A stretch of DNA of 47,279 bases. Source: Parabacteroides sp. PF5-9. Lineage in GTDB: Bacteria > Bacteroidota > Bacteroidia > Bacteroidales > Tannerellaceae. This document shows, piece after piece, positions 6,251 to 13,781 of the stretch. Within the stretch, counting starts at the first letter, position 1, and every line of letters begins with the position of its first letter. The stretch lies in the NCBI RefSeq assembly GCF_029893105.1, contig NZ_JARXWG010000030.1, forward strand, positions 1 through 47,279, written 5' to 3'. A model generated the notes under the pieces. The model did not search any database, was not told the origin of the DNA, and saw only the letters and a program-made list of their open reading frames with translations. A program made the position numbers and the translations under genes.

Positions 6251-7804
6251 TCACTGCAATGATCCACGTATACGGTCGTCAAAAGCACTTAAAGCCGCTT
6301 TTGCACCTTCGCCCATCGCAATGATAATTTGTTTGTAAGGAGTAGTTGCCACATCGCCTGCGGCATAGATCCCCGGGATGTTCGTCCGGCAATGGACATC
6401 TACTTCAATCTCTCCCAAGCGGTTTGTCTGTACGATATCTTTGAATACTGTACTATTCGGACTAAGGCCGATCTGTACAAAAATACCATCCAGTTCTTTC
6501 ACATATTCTTGTCCGGTCTTTCTCTCTTTTACTTTTATCCCTGTTACTTTTTCACCGTTACCAACCACTTCTGTCGTTTGTACACTGAGAATGATCTCGA
6601 TGTTTGGCAGACTTTGTGCTTTCTCCTGCAATACCTTGTCGGCCTTTAACTCATCCATAAATTCCAAGACGGTGACCTTTGAGCAGATACCCGCCAGGTC
6701 TATTGCCGCTTCAATACCGGAGTTTCCTCCTCCAACCACAGCGACATGTTTGGATTGATAGAATGGGCCGTCGCAATGTGGGCAAAACGCAACTCTACGT
6801 CCGATATACTCCGACTCTCCCGGGACATTCAGCTTTCTCCAACTTGCACCGGTAGCAATAATCAAGGCCGGTGTTGTAAAAACTTCACCGCCGTTTACAT
6901 GGATCACTTTCTGTCCATCCACCAATTCGACACGGGCAACCGAACGATGTTCCAACAGATCAATCGGATATGCTTCCATATGGCGTTTCAGATTATTTGC
7001 CAACGCTTCACCGGTTGTTTGGGGAGTGGCAATCAAATTTTCAATACCAACGGTCTCTTTCACCTGTCCGCCTATCCGTTCGGCCAGTACGGCGACTTTC
7101 AATCCCTTACGTGCCGAATAAATCGCAGCAGCCGATCCGGCAGGTCCACCGCCAAGGACAATCACATCATACGCACGCTGTGGGGTCTCTTCCGCTGTAT
7201 CAGCCATACCGTATCGGGTTTCGAGTTTCGTTAATAATTCACCCAATTCTCCTCTCCCGACATGAATCAATTCGCCATCGGCAAATACAGCCGGTACACC
7301 TTGTAATTTTAGGGCATCTACCTCTTCTTGGTTGATCGCCCCGTCGACCATCTCGTGCGAAATAACAGGATTTAGTATCGCCATCAGATTAAATGCCTGA
7401 ACAATATCCGGACAATTGGTGCATGTCAGCGAAACATAGGTTGTCAGACGGATCGATCCTTTCAATCCCTTAATTCTTTTGATTATATATTCATCCGGGA
7501 AATTCTTTCCTTTCCCGTCACTATTCAGAACAGCCAATAAAAGAGAGGTAAATTCATGCCCGTTTGGAACGCCTCTGAATGAGATCCCGGTCGGAGCGTT
7601 ATTCTTTAATACATGAAAGAGTAAACCGTCACTTTCAGTTTCTTTCAGGGTTATTTTATCTGAGCAGGAAGCAACATCTTCCAGTAAATGCATTAACTCA
7701 GTATAACTTTCGTGGTGCTTTGAGGCGTATATATCCAGACAGTAGTCGTTCTCCAGGGTGGAGAAAATTTCAGTGACTTGTGTTTTTAATGATGTATCTA
7801 ACAT
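6251..7804 (-). CDS. ahpF: Alkyl hydroperoxide reductase subunit F
   Basis: 517 residues, the full AhpF length. The N-terminal double thioredoxin-like domain carries CTNC (C128, C131). The FAD-binding motif VIVLGGGPAGSAAA is at about 214-227, the redox centre CPHC at 341-344, the NAD(P)H motif VAVVGGGNSGIEAA at about 354-367, and the C-terminal FAD motif YAAGDVATTPYKQ near residue 480. It moves electrons from NAD(P)H through FAD and the two disulfides to AhpC, so peroxides are reduced to alcohols or water in the cytosol. It follows ahpC by 108 bases with a hairpin between them. Confidence 0.97.
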   Translation of the reverse strand: MLDTSLKTQVTEIFSTLENDYCLDIYASKHHESYTELMHLLEDVASCSDKITLKETESDGLLFHVLKNNAPTGISFRGVPNGHEFTSLLLAVLNSDGKGKNFPDEYIIKRIKGLKGSIRLTTYVSLTCTNCPDIVQAFNLMAILNPVISHEMVDGAINQEEVDALKLQGVPAVFADGELIHVGRGELGELLTKLETRYGMADTAEETPQRAYDVIVLGGGPAGSAAAIYSARKGLKVAVLAERIGGQVKETVGIENLIATPQTTGEALANNLKRHMEAYPIDLLEHRSVARVELVDGQKVIHVNGGEVFTTPALIIATGASWRKLNVPGESEYIGRRVAFCPHCDGPFYQSKHVAVVGGGNSGIEAAIDLAGICSKVTVLEFMDELKADKVLQEKAQSLPNIEIILSVQTTEVVGNGEKVTGIKVKERKTGQEYVKELDGIFVQIGLSPNSTVFKDIVQTNRLGEIEVDVHCRTNIPGIYAAGDVATTPYKQIIIAMGEGAKAALSAFDDRIRGSLQ

Positions 7805-7851
7805 TGTTGTTCCCTTTTGTTGTTCCAGTTGTTCGCACTTATTTCACAGTC

Positions 7852-7901
7852 GATAAAAGCGTGCCCCAATTATCATTCCGACTTCTGAGGCACCTTTTAT
7901 C
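7852..7901 (-). terminator. Hairpin between ahpC and ahpF
   Basis: On the minus strand GATAAAAGGTGCCTC can pair with GGGCACGCTTTTATC with one bulge. No U-run follows in that direction, so it is more likely a partial terminator or RNA-processing/stability hairpin that raises ahpC relative to ahpF than a full stop. Confidence 0.5.
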
Positions 7902-7912
7902 ACTTTTATTCA

Positions 7913-8479
7913 TCAAATTTTACCTACCAGGTCTATACTTGGTTTCAAGGTTTCTTCTCCCTTTTTCCATTTCGCCGGGCACACTTCACCTTCATGAGTA
8001 GCGACAAACAGAGCGGCTTCCACTTTGCGCACCAACTCATCCGCATTCCGTCCGATATTATTGTCATTGATTTCTGCCAGCTTGATTTGTCCTTCAGGGT
8101 TGATCAAGAAAGTCCCTCTGTAAGCCATTCCGGCCTCTTCAATCATCACACCAAAACCACGGCTCAATACACCGGTCGGATCGGCCAACATCGGATAGTT
8201 GATCTTACGGATGCTTTCAGAAGCATCATGCCATGCTTTGTGCACAAAATGCGAGTCTGTACTGACAGAATAAACCTCAACACCCATTGCTTGCAGTTGT
8301 TCATATTTATCCGCCAAATCGACCAACTCGGTCGGGCATACAAAGGTAAAGTCCGCAGGATAGAAGAAAAAGATCGCCCATTTGCCTTTGACATCTTCGC
8401 TTGACACTGTTTTGAATGCTCCTTTATGGTAAGCCTCTACTTTAAATTCTGGTAATTTTGAATTGATAATTGGTTCCAT
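7913..8479 (-). CDS. ahpC: Alkyl hydroperoxide reductase subunit C (2-Cys peroxiredoxin)
   Basis: 188 residues. The peroxidatic cysteine is C48 in FYPADFTFVCPTEL and the resolving cysteine is C167 in GEVCPAKW, the arrangement of typical 2-Cys peroxiredoxins that form decamers. It reduces hydrogen peroxide and organic peroxides and is recharged by AhpF, encoded next. The start at 8479 agrees with a TACCTTTG -7 element at 8517-8524 and an OxyR-like operator at 8558-8593. In Bacteroides the ahpCF pair is a known OxyR target, so the arrangement fits. Confidence 0.97.
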   Translation of the reverse strand: MEPIINSKLPEFKVEAYHKGAFKTVSSEDVKGKWAIFFFYPADFTFVCPTELVDLADKYEQLQAMGVEVYSVSTDSHFVHKAWHDASESIRKINYPMLADPTGVLSRGFGVMIEEAGMAYRGTFLINPEGQIKLAEINDNNIGRNADELVRKVEAALFVATHEGEVCPAKWKKGEETLKPSIDLVGKI

Positions 8480-8516
8480 TTTTTTATCGTTTTAAATTGT
8501 TATTTTTTTTACACTG

Positions 8517-8524
8517 CAAAGGTA
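8517..8524 (-). promoter_or_regulatory. ahpC -7 promoter element
   Basis: On the minus strand TACCTTTG matches TAnnTTTG exactly, placing the transcription start near 8510, about 30 bases before the ahpC ATG. Confidence 0.6.
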
Positions 8525-8557
8525 AGTTGCACAAAGGAGAATAAGCGTAATTATCTG

Positions 8558-8593
8558 ATAGATAATAATTAGAGTCACATAGATGAAATCTAT
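8558..8593 (-). promoter_or_regulatory. Candidate OxyR operator upstream of ahpC
   Basis: ATAGATGAAATCTAT (8579-8593) fits the OxyR half-operator ATAGnTnnnAnCTAT at every fixed position. A weaker second copy, ATAGATAATAATTAG (8558-8572), lies 21 bases upstream; the E. coli consensus spacing is 22. The site is 48-83 bases before the expected ahpC transcription start, a normal place for an activating LysR-type regulator. Confidence 0.6.
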
Positions 8594-8650
8594 AATGATG
8601 TAGCGGCCTCCTCCGGCAGCAGACAGATTTTCATCAAGAGTATAGGAGGT

Positions 8651-8725
8651 TTTCAACAGACTTTCAACAGGGTTTCAACAAATTTTAAACAGTTTTTCAA
8701 CACATTTGTCAATAGGTTATCAACA
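8651..8725. repeat. 11-bp periodic TTTCAACA array
   Basis: Seven copies of TTTCAACA or close variants start at 8651, 8662, 8673, 8684, 8695, 8707 and 8718, that is with steps of 11, 11, 11, 11, 12 and 11 bases. The variants are TTTAAACA, TGTCAATA and TATCAACA. All face the same side of the helix, which suggests a protein-binding array. There is no ORF in it. Confidence 0.7.
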
Positions 8726-8769
8726 CCTTCTGTTTCGTTCTTTCTCGGCAAAGAAACCGATCGAAATCG

Positions 8770-9230
8770 GGCGGGTTACAAACTGTCAATTTGAACACTT
8801 TGTCATTTGATCCTCTCCGAGATTTCGTTGTATGGAGCCGCGGGTGAAGCTGTTTGTGAACAAGGCAAGGATTTGGGGTTTATTTTTATAACAGCGCTTG
8901 ATTCTCATTTTGTCATGCCTATTTTTGTAGGTTCTAAAAATCACGCTTCTGGAAAAAATCAACCGGTTTTCAACCCCTTTTTTCGACCGTTTTCAACCCC
9001 TAAAAAAATGATGCTAATGATTGGCTCGAACTATTTAGATGTTCTTCCAAAATCATCTGCACCATTTTTTTAATCATCCAGATAAAATGAGAGAGTGAAC
9101 CAGAATAAATTGTAGAAAATCGCTAACTTTTTGCCAAAAATACCCGAAAAGGCTCTCTGGTTGACTAAAAACAACCAAAGGACGCGTTAGCTAAAACTGC
9201 TTATTTATTAGATTATGTCGCCAATTAACC
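8770..9230 (+). repeat. Dispersed structured intergenic repeat, copy A
   Basis: About 450 bases that align with the reverse complement of 32480-32950, with conserved blocks GATTTGGGGTTTATTTTT, GCCTATTTTTG, AAAAAAATGATGCT, TCGAACTATTTAGATG, TGAACCAGAA and ACGCGTTAGCT. The centre (about 9002-9072) is a long imperfect hairpin whose arms are TGATGCTAATGATTGG and CCAAAATCATCTGCACCA. The short ORF at 8807-9073 falls inside and is not convincing as a gene. It fills most of the gap between ahpC and the LuxR-type gene. Confidence 0.7.
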
Positions 9231-9298
9231 ACTTTTGGCAACAAAATGACAGGAACAAAGCTGTCTGATTAAGACTAATCGTGCAGATCAAAAAACGA

Positions 9299-9895
9299 TT
9301 ATTGGATATCGCTCAACTCGACCAATTTGTTGACAATGGCATAAATCGTCAGACCACTGGCACTATGAATCTGCAATTTCCGGGCAATATTCCGGCGGTG
9401 GGTAATCACGGTATGCGTGGAGAGAAACAGGCTGTCTGCAATTTCACGGTTAGTCATCCCTTTCACGACACAAACCACAATTTCTTTTTCCCGTGCACTA
9501 AGTGTTTGTTCTTCAGAGGTCTCTTCCTGACTATGTTCTTCGATCAGCCGTTCTAATTTATGCGCAATTTCATCCGGACTATCATAGATATTAATATGCT
9601 CGTCGTAATTCCGCAATATCGCCGGATCGAGGATCGAATACATGATCGCAATATTTTTCATTCTCTGGCATCCGGTCTCTTCTTTTAGTGTCGGCAAATG
9701 CGCACAATCGGCCAACGAAGGATTAATAATTAATATATCGGGAGTTTGTTGGCGTAATACATCGGATAGATTGTCTGCCGGAGTCACCTCTATCAGTTGG
9801 ATACGCCATCCATGCAACCTTTTCAGTAATTGTTCCATGCCGGTTCGGATAATCGCCGAAGGCTCTGCAATCGCTATTTTTATTTGAGTGTTCAT
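9299..9895 (-). CDS. LuxR-type transcriptional regulator with degenerate receiver
   Basis: 198 residues. The C-terminal 130-190 is a clear LuxR/GerE helix-turn-helix (LSAREKEIVVCVVKGMTNREIADSLFLS as its opening part, then a THRRNIARKL recognition segment). The N-terminal about 1-115 resembles a response-regulator receiver, but the usual phospho-acceptor Asp is Asn58 (DILIINPSL) and the acidic pair near the start is AEPS, so phosphorylation by a histidine kinase looks unlikely. It may respond to a ligand or work constitutively. It starts 9 bases after the hemerythrin gene on the same strand, so the two are probably co-transcribed and it may govern that operon or the haem genes upstream. Confidence 0.85.
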   Translation of the reverse strand: MNTQIKIAIAEPSAIIRTGMEQLLKRLHGWRIQLIEVTPADNLSDVLRQQTPDILIINPSLADCAHLPTLKEETGCQRMKNIAIMYSILDPAILRNYDEHINIYDSPDEIAHKLERLIEEHSQEETSEEQTLSAREKEIVVCVVKGMTNREIADSLFLSTHTVITHRRNIARKLQIHSASGLTIYAIVNKLVELSDIQ

Positions 9896-9904
9896 GGCGT
9901 TTGT

Positions 9905-10600
9905 TTACACCTGTTTTTCCAAGGCCAATATAGCCGGAACAAACAAGTAATCTTCTATCTGGTTATGAGAAGCCAGATCTTCTTCCGTTGCAAAAATATC
10001 AAACAAGACGCTATTCAGTAGATTGGAGGCTTCGCCCGGATAATATTTGATCAGGATATTCTTCAATTCGACAATCTTCATCTCAATCTGATCATGGCGT
10101 TTGCGGAAAATGGTGATATTGTATTTATCGCTCTTCTCTCCTTTCAACAAACCTCTCACATAAGGAAAGACCGTCTTCTCTTCATACGACATATGTTTAT
10201 CTACCTCACCGGCATATTCGTCGAAGAACTTACGAATCACAAAGGCGATATCTTCCGGACAATCGGAGATCGCTTCCACCAGTTTGCGACGCAGGTGAGG
10301 TAATCTGAATTTCAGAAAATAATCGTGTGCATTGTGCAAATAAGGCATCAATGCATCCAATGACAGACATCTGTTGATCTGTTCAGAGGGTATCGGTTCG
10401 CGATTCTCCTCAGTGAGGAAATTGACCACTGTCAGGAAAGTACACGTGTCGACCGCATGCTGGCGACAAACTTCACCTATACTCTTCTCACCAAATCCCA
10501 ATGCAATGCCAAAACGGCTCATCATTTGCAACATGGTGTAATTCTCACAGATCAGATCGCTCATGCGGTCTGTTTCCTGATACTTCCCTCTTTTATACAT
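9905..10600 (-). CDS. Hemerythrin HHE-domain protein with ScdA-like N-terminus
   Basis: 231 residues. Residues about 35-60 (EKSIGEVCRQHAVDTCTFLTVVN) resemble the ScdA_N domain of RIC/YtfE di-iron repair proteins. The hemerythrin-like four-helix part supplies candidate di-iron ligands H92, H102, H136, E140 or E141, H169, H212 and E216. Such proteins bind oxygen or nitric oxide, or repair damaged iron-sulfur centres; which of these applies cannot be told here. The start is supported by AGAAAGGAG about 8 bases upstream and a TATCTTTG -7 element at 10636-10643. The LuxR-type gene follows. Confidence 0.85.
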   Translation of the reverse strand: MYKRGKYQETDRMSDLICENYTMLQMMSRFGIALGFGEKSIGEVCRQHAVDTCTFLTVVNFLTEENREPIPSEQINRCLSLDALMPYLHNAHDYFLKFRLPHLRRKLVEAISDCPEDIAFVIRKFFDEYAGEVDKHMSYEEKTVFPYVRGLLKGEKSDKYNITIFRKRHDQIEMKIVELKNILIKYYPGEASNLLNSVLFDIFATEEDLASHNQIEDYLFVPAILALEKQV

Positions 10601-10635
10601 ACAATTTCTCCTTTCTAAGTTTTGGACTTAATGGT

Positions 10636-10643
10636 CAAAGATA
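10636..10643 (-). promoter_or_regulatory. -7 element of the hemerythrin gene
   Basis: On the minus strand TATCTTTG matches TAnnTTTG, with an expected transcription start near 10629. The hemerythrin and LuxR-type genes therefore need not depend on the upstream haem operon. Confidence 0.55.
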
Positions 10644-10654
10644 CGTTTTCATTT

Positions 10655-11830
10655 TTAAAACGCCATAAAACGCGAATCGCCGGCATCTGTAACAGCGATA
10701 CATTCTGTTTCGATCAACCAACCCGGACGACAAACCGGCCCCAGCACGATCAGATAAGGCATTTCCGGATAATGCGTGCGGAAGTATTCCGAGACCACCT
10801 GATAATCCGATGGATCACGTAAATACACCAATGCCTGTACAATGTCTTTTGTGTCGGCTCCACCCTCTTTCAGTAAAACGGCGATATTCTCCATCATACG
10901 TGCGGTCTGCTGCAGAATATCTCCCGGATGGACAATTTCTCCACGGTTATTGATACTGGCCGTACCGGAAATAAAAAGATGTTTGCGGTCGCCATAAGTG
11001 ATCGTGGTGCCACGTTCAAATGTTACCCCATACTCATAGGTCGGATTCAGATGTGTCGGTGCATATAGATATTGCATCTGTTCGGGCTGCATACCGGCTA
11101 TGGCATAAGCATCCATTTCTACAAATACATCCGGATCGGCATGCCGTCCCTCAATACCCGTACTGGAGATATAATGCGTCTCCTCGGTTAATCCCTGGGT
11201 CACAAAAACCTCTTTACGGGCCTTAACCACTCCGCTGTAATTCACATCGACATTCTGTACAAAGAACCAGGTACGCACACAATGATCCGACAGTTTGCAT
11301 CCCTGTTCCGACAGCAACATGATATAGTTGTTGAGCAAAAGCCGGGTCTGGTATTCCGAATTGGCCGCTTTGTTGAATGCCCCGCCATACCATAAATGGC
11401 GGTATCCGTTGTGGCTTGTTTCGAAGAAACTATCGCGGTGCGAACGAACCGTCATCTCTGTTTGCAGATAGACCCATAACGCTATTTTTGTTCCGTTCAT
11501 AGGCGGTTGTTGCACCACTGAACAGGCTCCTTGGAAAAGACCTTTTTCGCGTTCGATCAGGAAATCGTGTTGATTAGCTGCATCACTCAGGAAATAGCGC
11601 CGGAAAACGGCAACCGCTCTCGTCGGCAGTTCATTGTTGAACATCTCCTGATAAGCCTGTAAAAGAAGTGTAGTCTGCTTTTCAAAAGTCAACATAGGAT
11701 CGAGTACTGATAACAATGCATGATATTCAGTGATCCCCCCTGCGTTCGAAAAAGAACTTAGTTGTAATTTTATTTGATTGTTTTCGTAATTTTTTATGAT
11801 CAGATTCATTGTTGTACGCTGTTTATTCAT
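10655..11830 (-). CDS. RidA / chorismatase-like protein
   Basis: 391 residues from the ATG at 11830, which overlaps the upstream stop by 8 bases (ATGAATAA) and so suggests translational coupling; the 11845 start only adds a few residues. The C-terminal about 120 residues are a RidA (YjgF) domain: LFISGTASINNRGEIVHPGD, QTARMMENIAVLLKEGGA, DIVQALVYLRD, CRPGWLIETECIAV. The middle (RTWFFVQNVD, ARKEVFVTQGL, STGIEGR) matches the two-domain FkbO/Hyg5/XanB2 chorismatase-like architecture rather than stand-alone RidA. It might hydrolyse chorismate or deaminate a reactive enamine; neither is shown. It is the last gene of the porin-imelysin-di-haem operon, an unexpected partner. Confidence 0.75.
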   Translation of the reverse strand: MNKQRTTMNLIIKNYENNQIKLQLSSFSNAGGITEYHALLSVLDPMLTFEKQTTLLLQAYQEMFNNELPTRAVAVFRRYFLSDAANQHDFLIEREKGLFQGACSVVQQPPMNGTKIALWVYLQTEMTVRSHRDSFFETSHNGYRHLWYGGAFNKAANSEYQTRLLLNNYIMLLSEQGCKLSDHCVRTWFFVQNVDVNYSGVVKARKEVFVTQGLTEETHYISSTGIEGRHADPDVFVEMDAYAIAGMQPEQMQYLYAPTHLNPTYEYGVTFERGTTITYGDRKHLFISGTASINNRGEIVHPGDILQQTARMMENIAVLLKEGGADTKDIVQALVYLRDPSDYQVVSEYFRTHYPEMPYLIVLGPVCRPGWLIETECIAVTDAGDSRFMAF

Positions 11831-12530
11831 GTGCCCCGTTTTCAATCCAGGTTTTTATCAATGTAATCAATTCTTTCTCCGGCAAAACATCCGTATGATT
11901 ATAACGAATAATATCTTCTTCCAGAATTTCCGTAAGGAAACTACGTCCCGGTTTGTCCGGTTCTACCAATAAGCGACCGGCTTTTGATAAAGTGGCCGGC
12001 TTATTGACCAGTGTGTGATAACTTTTACCAGCTGTCAGGTCGAGACCTGCTGCCGGCACCGATCCGCCTCCATGACAGCGAATACAGTAAGCATCAAAAA
12101 CCTGTTCCTGTATACGGTTGTAATCGGCCAGATCGATCTCTTTCATCGGTAAAGTCATTTCCGCATAGGGATCTTTTACCGCATACCGGTAAAAATGATA
12201 AAGCGGTTGCCGCCCTTTGTTGACCACAGCGATCGAAAGTTCCTTGGTTCGTTCGTCTAACCCATTCAATGTCACCGACACCTCATCGCCAGAGCTGGCC
12301 GGTTTAGAGATAATCTTGGAGACCACCGGCATATCCGGATCATCACCAAAAGCGCCGAATACAAGTAGGTACTCCTCAGGCCATGCCTTCTCTCCTGTAA
12401 AGGTGATTGCCATGGTACCTTTTCCTCCTTTGACATCTTTTTGCTCCTCGGGATAGATTTTCCCATCATCACAACCCGGTAACAAAAAGATCTGCAAAGA
12501 TATAATTAAAAAATGAACGAATGTTTTCAT
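11823..12530 (-). CDS. Mono-haem c-type cytochrome lipoprotein
   Basis: 235 residues. A lipoprotein signal ends at LLPGC (C20), so it is anchored in a membrane facing the periplasm or surface. Residues about 35-130 look like a beta-sandwich. The last third carries one covalent haem site, CIRCH (C149, C152, H153), followed by a short planctomycete-cytochrome-like helix end (LITLIKTWIENGA). No Met lies after the haem site, so the usual distal Met ligand is missing; H172, H212 or H234 could serve. It starts inside the stop of the porin (TGATG) and overlaps the RidA-like gene, so expression is tightly linked. It likely passes electrons to or from the di-haem enzyme. Confidence 0.85.
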   Translation of the reverse strand: MKTFVHFLIISLQIFLLPGCDDGKIYPEEQKDVKGGKGTMAITFTGEKAWPEEYLLVFGAFGDDPDMPVVSKIISKPASSGDEVSVTLNGLDERTKELSIAVVNKGRQPLYHFYRYAVKDPYAEMTLPMKEIDLADYNRIQEQVFDAYCIRCHGGGSVPAAGLDLTAGKSYHTLVNKPATLSKAGRLLVEPDKPGRSFLTEILEEDIIRYNHTDVLPEKELITLIKTWIENGAHE

Positions 12531-13762
12531 CAGAAAGTATATTGTAGCATGGCTGTTGCATGATGGATAGCTACACCCAGTCCGTCGTCATCACGATCTG
12601 CTTGTTTGGCATGGCCTGTACGACCCATATATTGATACATCACCTGCAGTTTCAAATTGGAATTAAAAAAATAATAATTGGCGCCAATGGCTGGCATATT
12701 CAATATACCATCCATATCTGTCCCGTTACGATCCATGAGGTCATAACGCAATGCTCCCTGCAATTTGTCGGTAATAAAATAACCGGCTTGCATATAAGCG
12801 CCCCAGAAGTTTATTGCTTTTGAAATCATCTGCCGTTTGGTAAACTTCATATTGAGCCAATACCCTTCGGCTGCAAAATAAAAGCGGTCTTTGATCCATG
12901 AGAATTCCACACCGGCACGAAAGTCGTTGCTGCTTTCGCTCTGTGCCTCCACGTTATAGGAGGTCGAAATAGCAATACTCATCTTATCATCCTTCAGGTT
13001 GGAAGGGTCACCTTGTGTTGTAGGCATCACCCCTTTCGGCATATAGGCCAGACGACCCGCATAAAGCAATGAGGCTAACCAGTCATGATCATCACTCATC
13101 GTTTTATTGGCCGTATTGACACCGATGCCGGTTCCATTAAAAACACCGACCTGATAGTTCCATTTGTCGTTTACCAGTCCATGTACCTGTATGCCCAGAT
13201 CAAAACCTGTTGCAAAAACAGGATTCACGGCATTCAACGAATAAGGGAGAACCACATCTTTTGTCAGAGAGAGTGGAAGTACAGGGAACAGAGTCTCACC
13301 CAACGTCGTCAGATAAGCATGACTAAACGGTGTTTTAAATTTTCCGACACGGATACGGAAAGATTCTTTTACGGCCACATCAAACCAGGCCTGTTGCAAT
13401 AACGCACCTCCACTTTGTGCCGCATTAATGGAGAGGTTAAAAGTAACTATATCATACGCTTTTCCGGTGAACCCGAGAATCGCATTAGGGATCTCAAATC
13501 CTGAATTGGCAATCTTATCAGCATAAGGGGTATCGAGTCCAACATCTTCATACCGGTTGAACTTGGCTGAAGCTTGCACCAAAGCATAGGGTTTAAACAG
13601 GAAATCACCGGATTTCGTAGAGAAAGAAAATCCTTTTTTGCCTGCCAGAGAAACAACGTCGTTCTCTACATATTTATCATCTACAACAACCTGAGCCTGT
13701 CCGAATAAAGGAAACGACAGGCAGGTTATCATTAACACTATTAATTTTTTTGAATGTATCAT
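12530..13762 (-). CDS. Outer-membrane porin-like beta-barrel protein
   Basis: 410 residues. A signal peptide ends near residue 23 (FGQAQ). The rest alternates in beta-strand style with many aromatic girdle residues and ends in QYTF, the C-terminal Phe typical of outer-membrane barrels. The sequence resembles the phosphate-selective porin O/P family (FLFKPYALVQASAKF, RVGKFKTPFSHAYLTTL). It probably lets a small solute cross the outer membrane for the haem enzymes encoded on both sides; the solute is unknown. It lies 19 bases after the di-haem gene and its stop overlaps the next start. Confidence 0.8.
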   Translation of the reverse strand: MIHSKKLIVLMITCLSFPLFGQAQVVVDDKYVENDVVSLAGKKGFSFSTKSGDFLFKPYALVQASAKFNRYEDVGLDTPYADKIANSGFEIPNAILGFTGKAYDIVTFNLSINAAQSGGALLQQAWFDVAVKESFRIRVGKFKTPFSHAYLTTLGETLFPVLPLSLTKDVVLPYSLNAVNPVFATGFDLGIQVHGLVNDKWNYQVGVFNGTGIGVNTANKTMSDDHDWLASLLYAGRLAYMPKGVMPTTQGDPSNLKDDKMSIAISTSYNVEAQSESSNDFRAGVEFSWIKDRFYFAAEGYWLNMKFTKRQMISKAINFWGAYMQAGYFITDKLQGALRYDLMDRNGTDMDGILNMPAIGANYYFFNSNLKLQVMYQYMGRTGHAKQADRDDDGLGVAIHHATAMLQYTF

Positions 13763-13781
13763 TGTGTATTATCGCTCTTGA

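Noticed and set aside
8807-9073. 88-codon ORF between ahpC and the LuxR-type gene
   Set aside because: It lies in the dispersed repeat; the inverted copy at 32532-32714 keeps only part of the frame and has a different end, and no ribosome site is seen.
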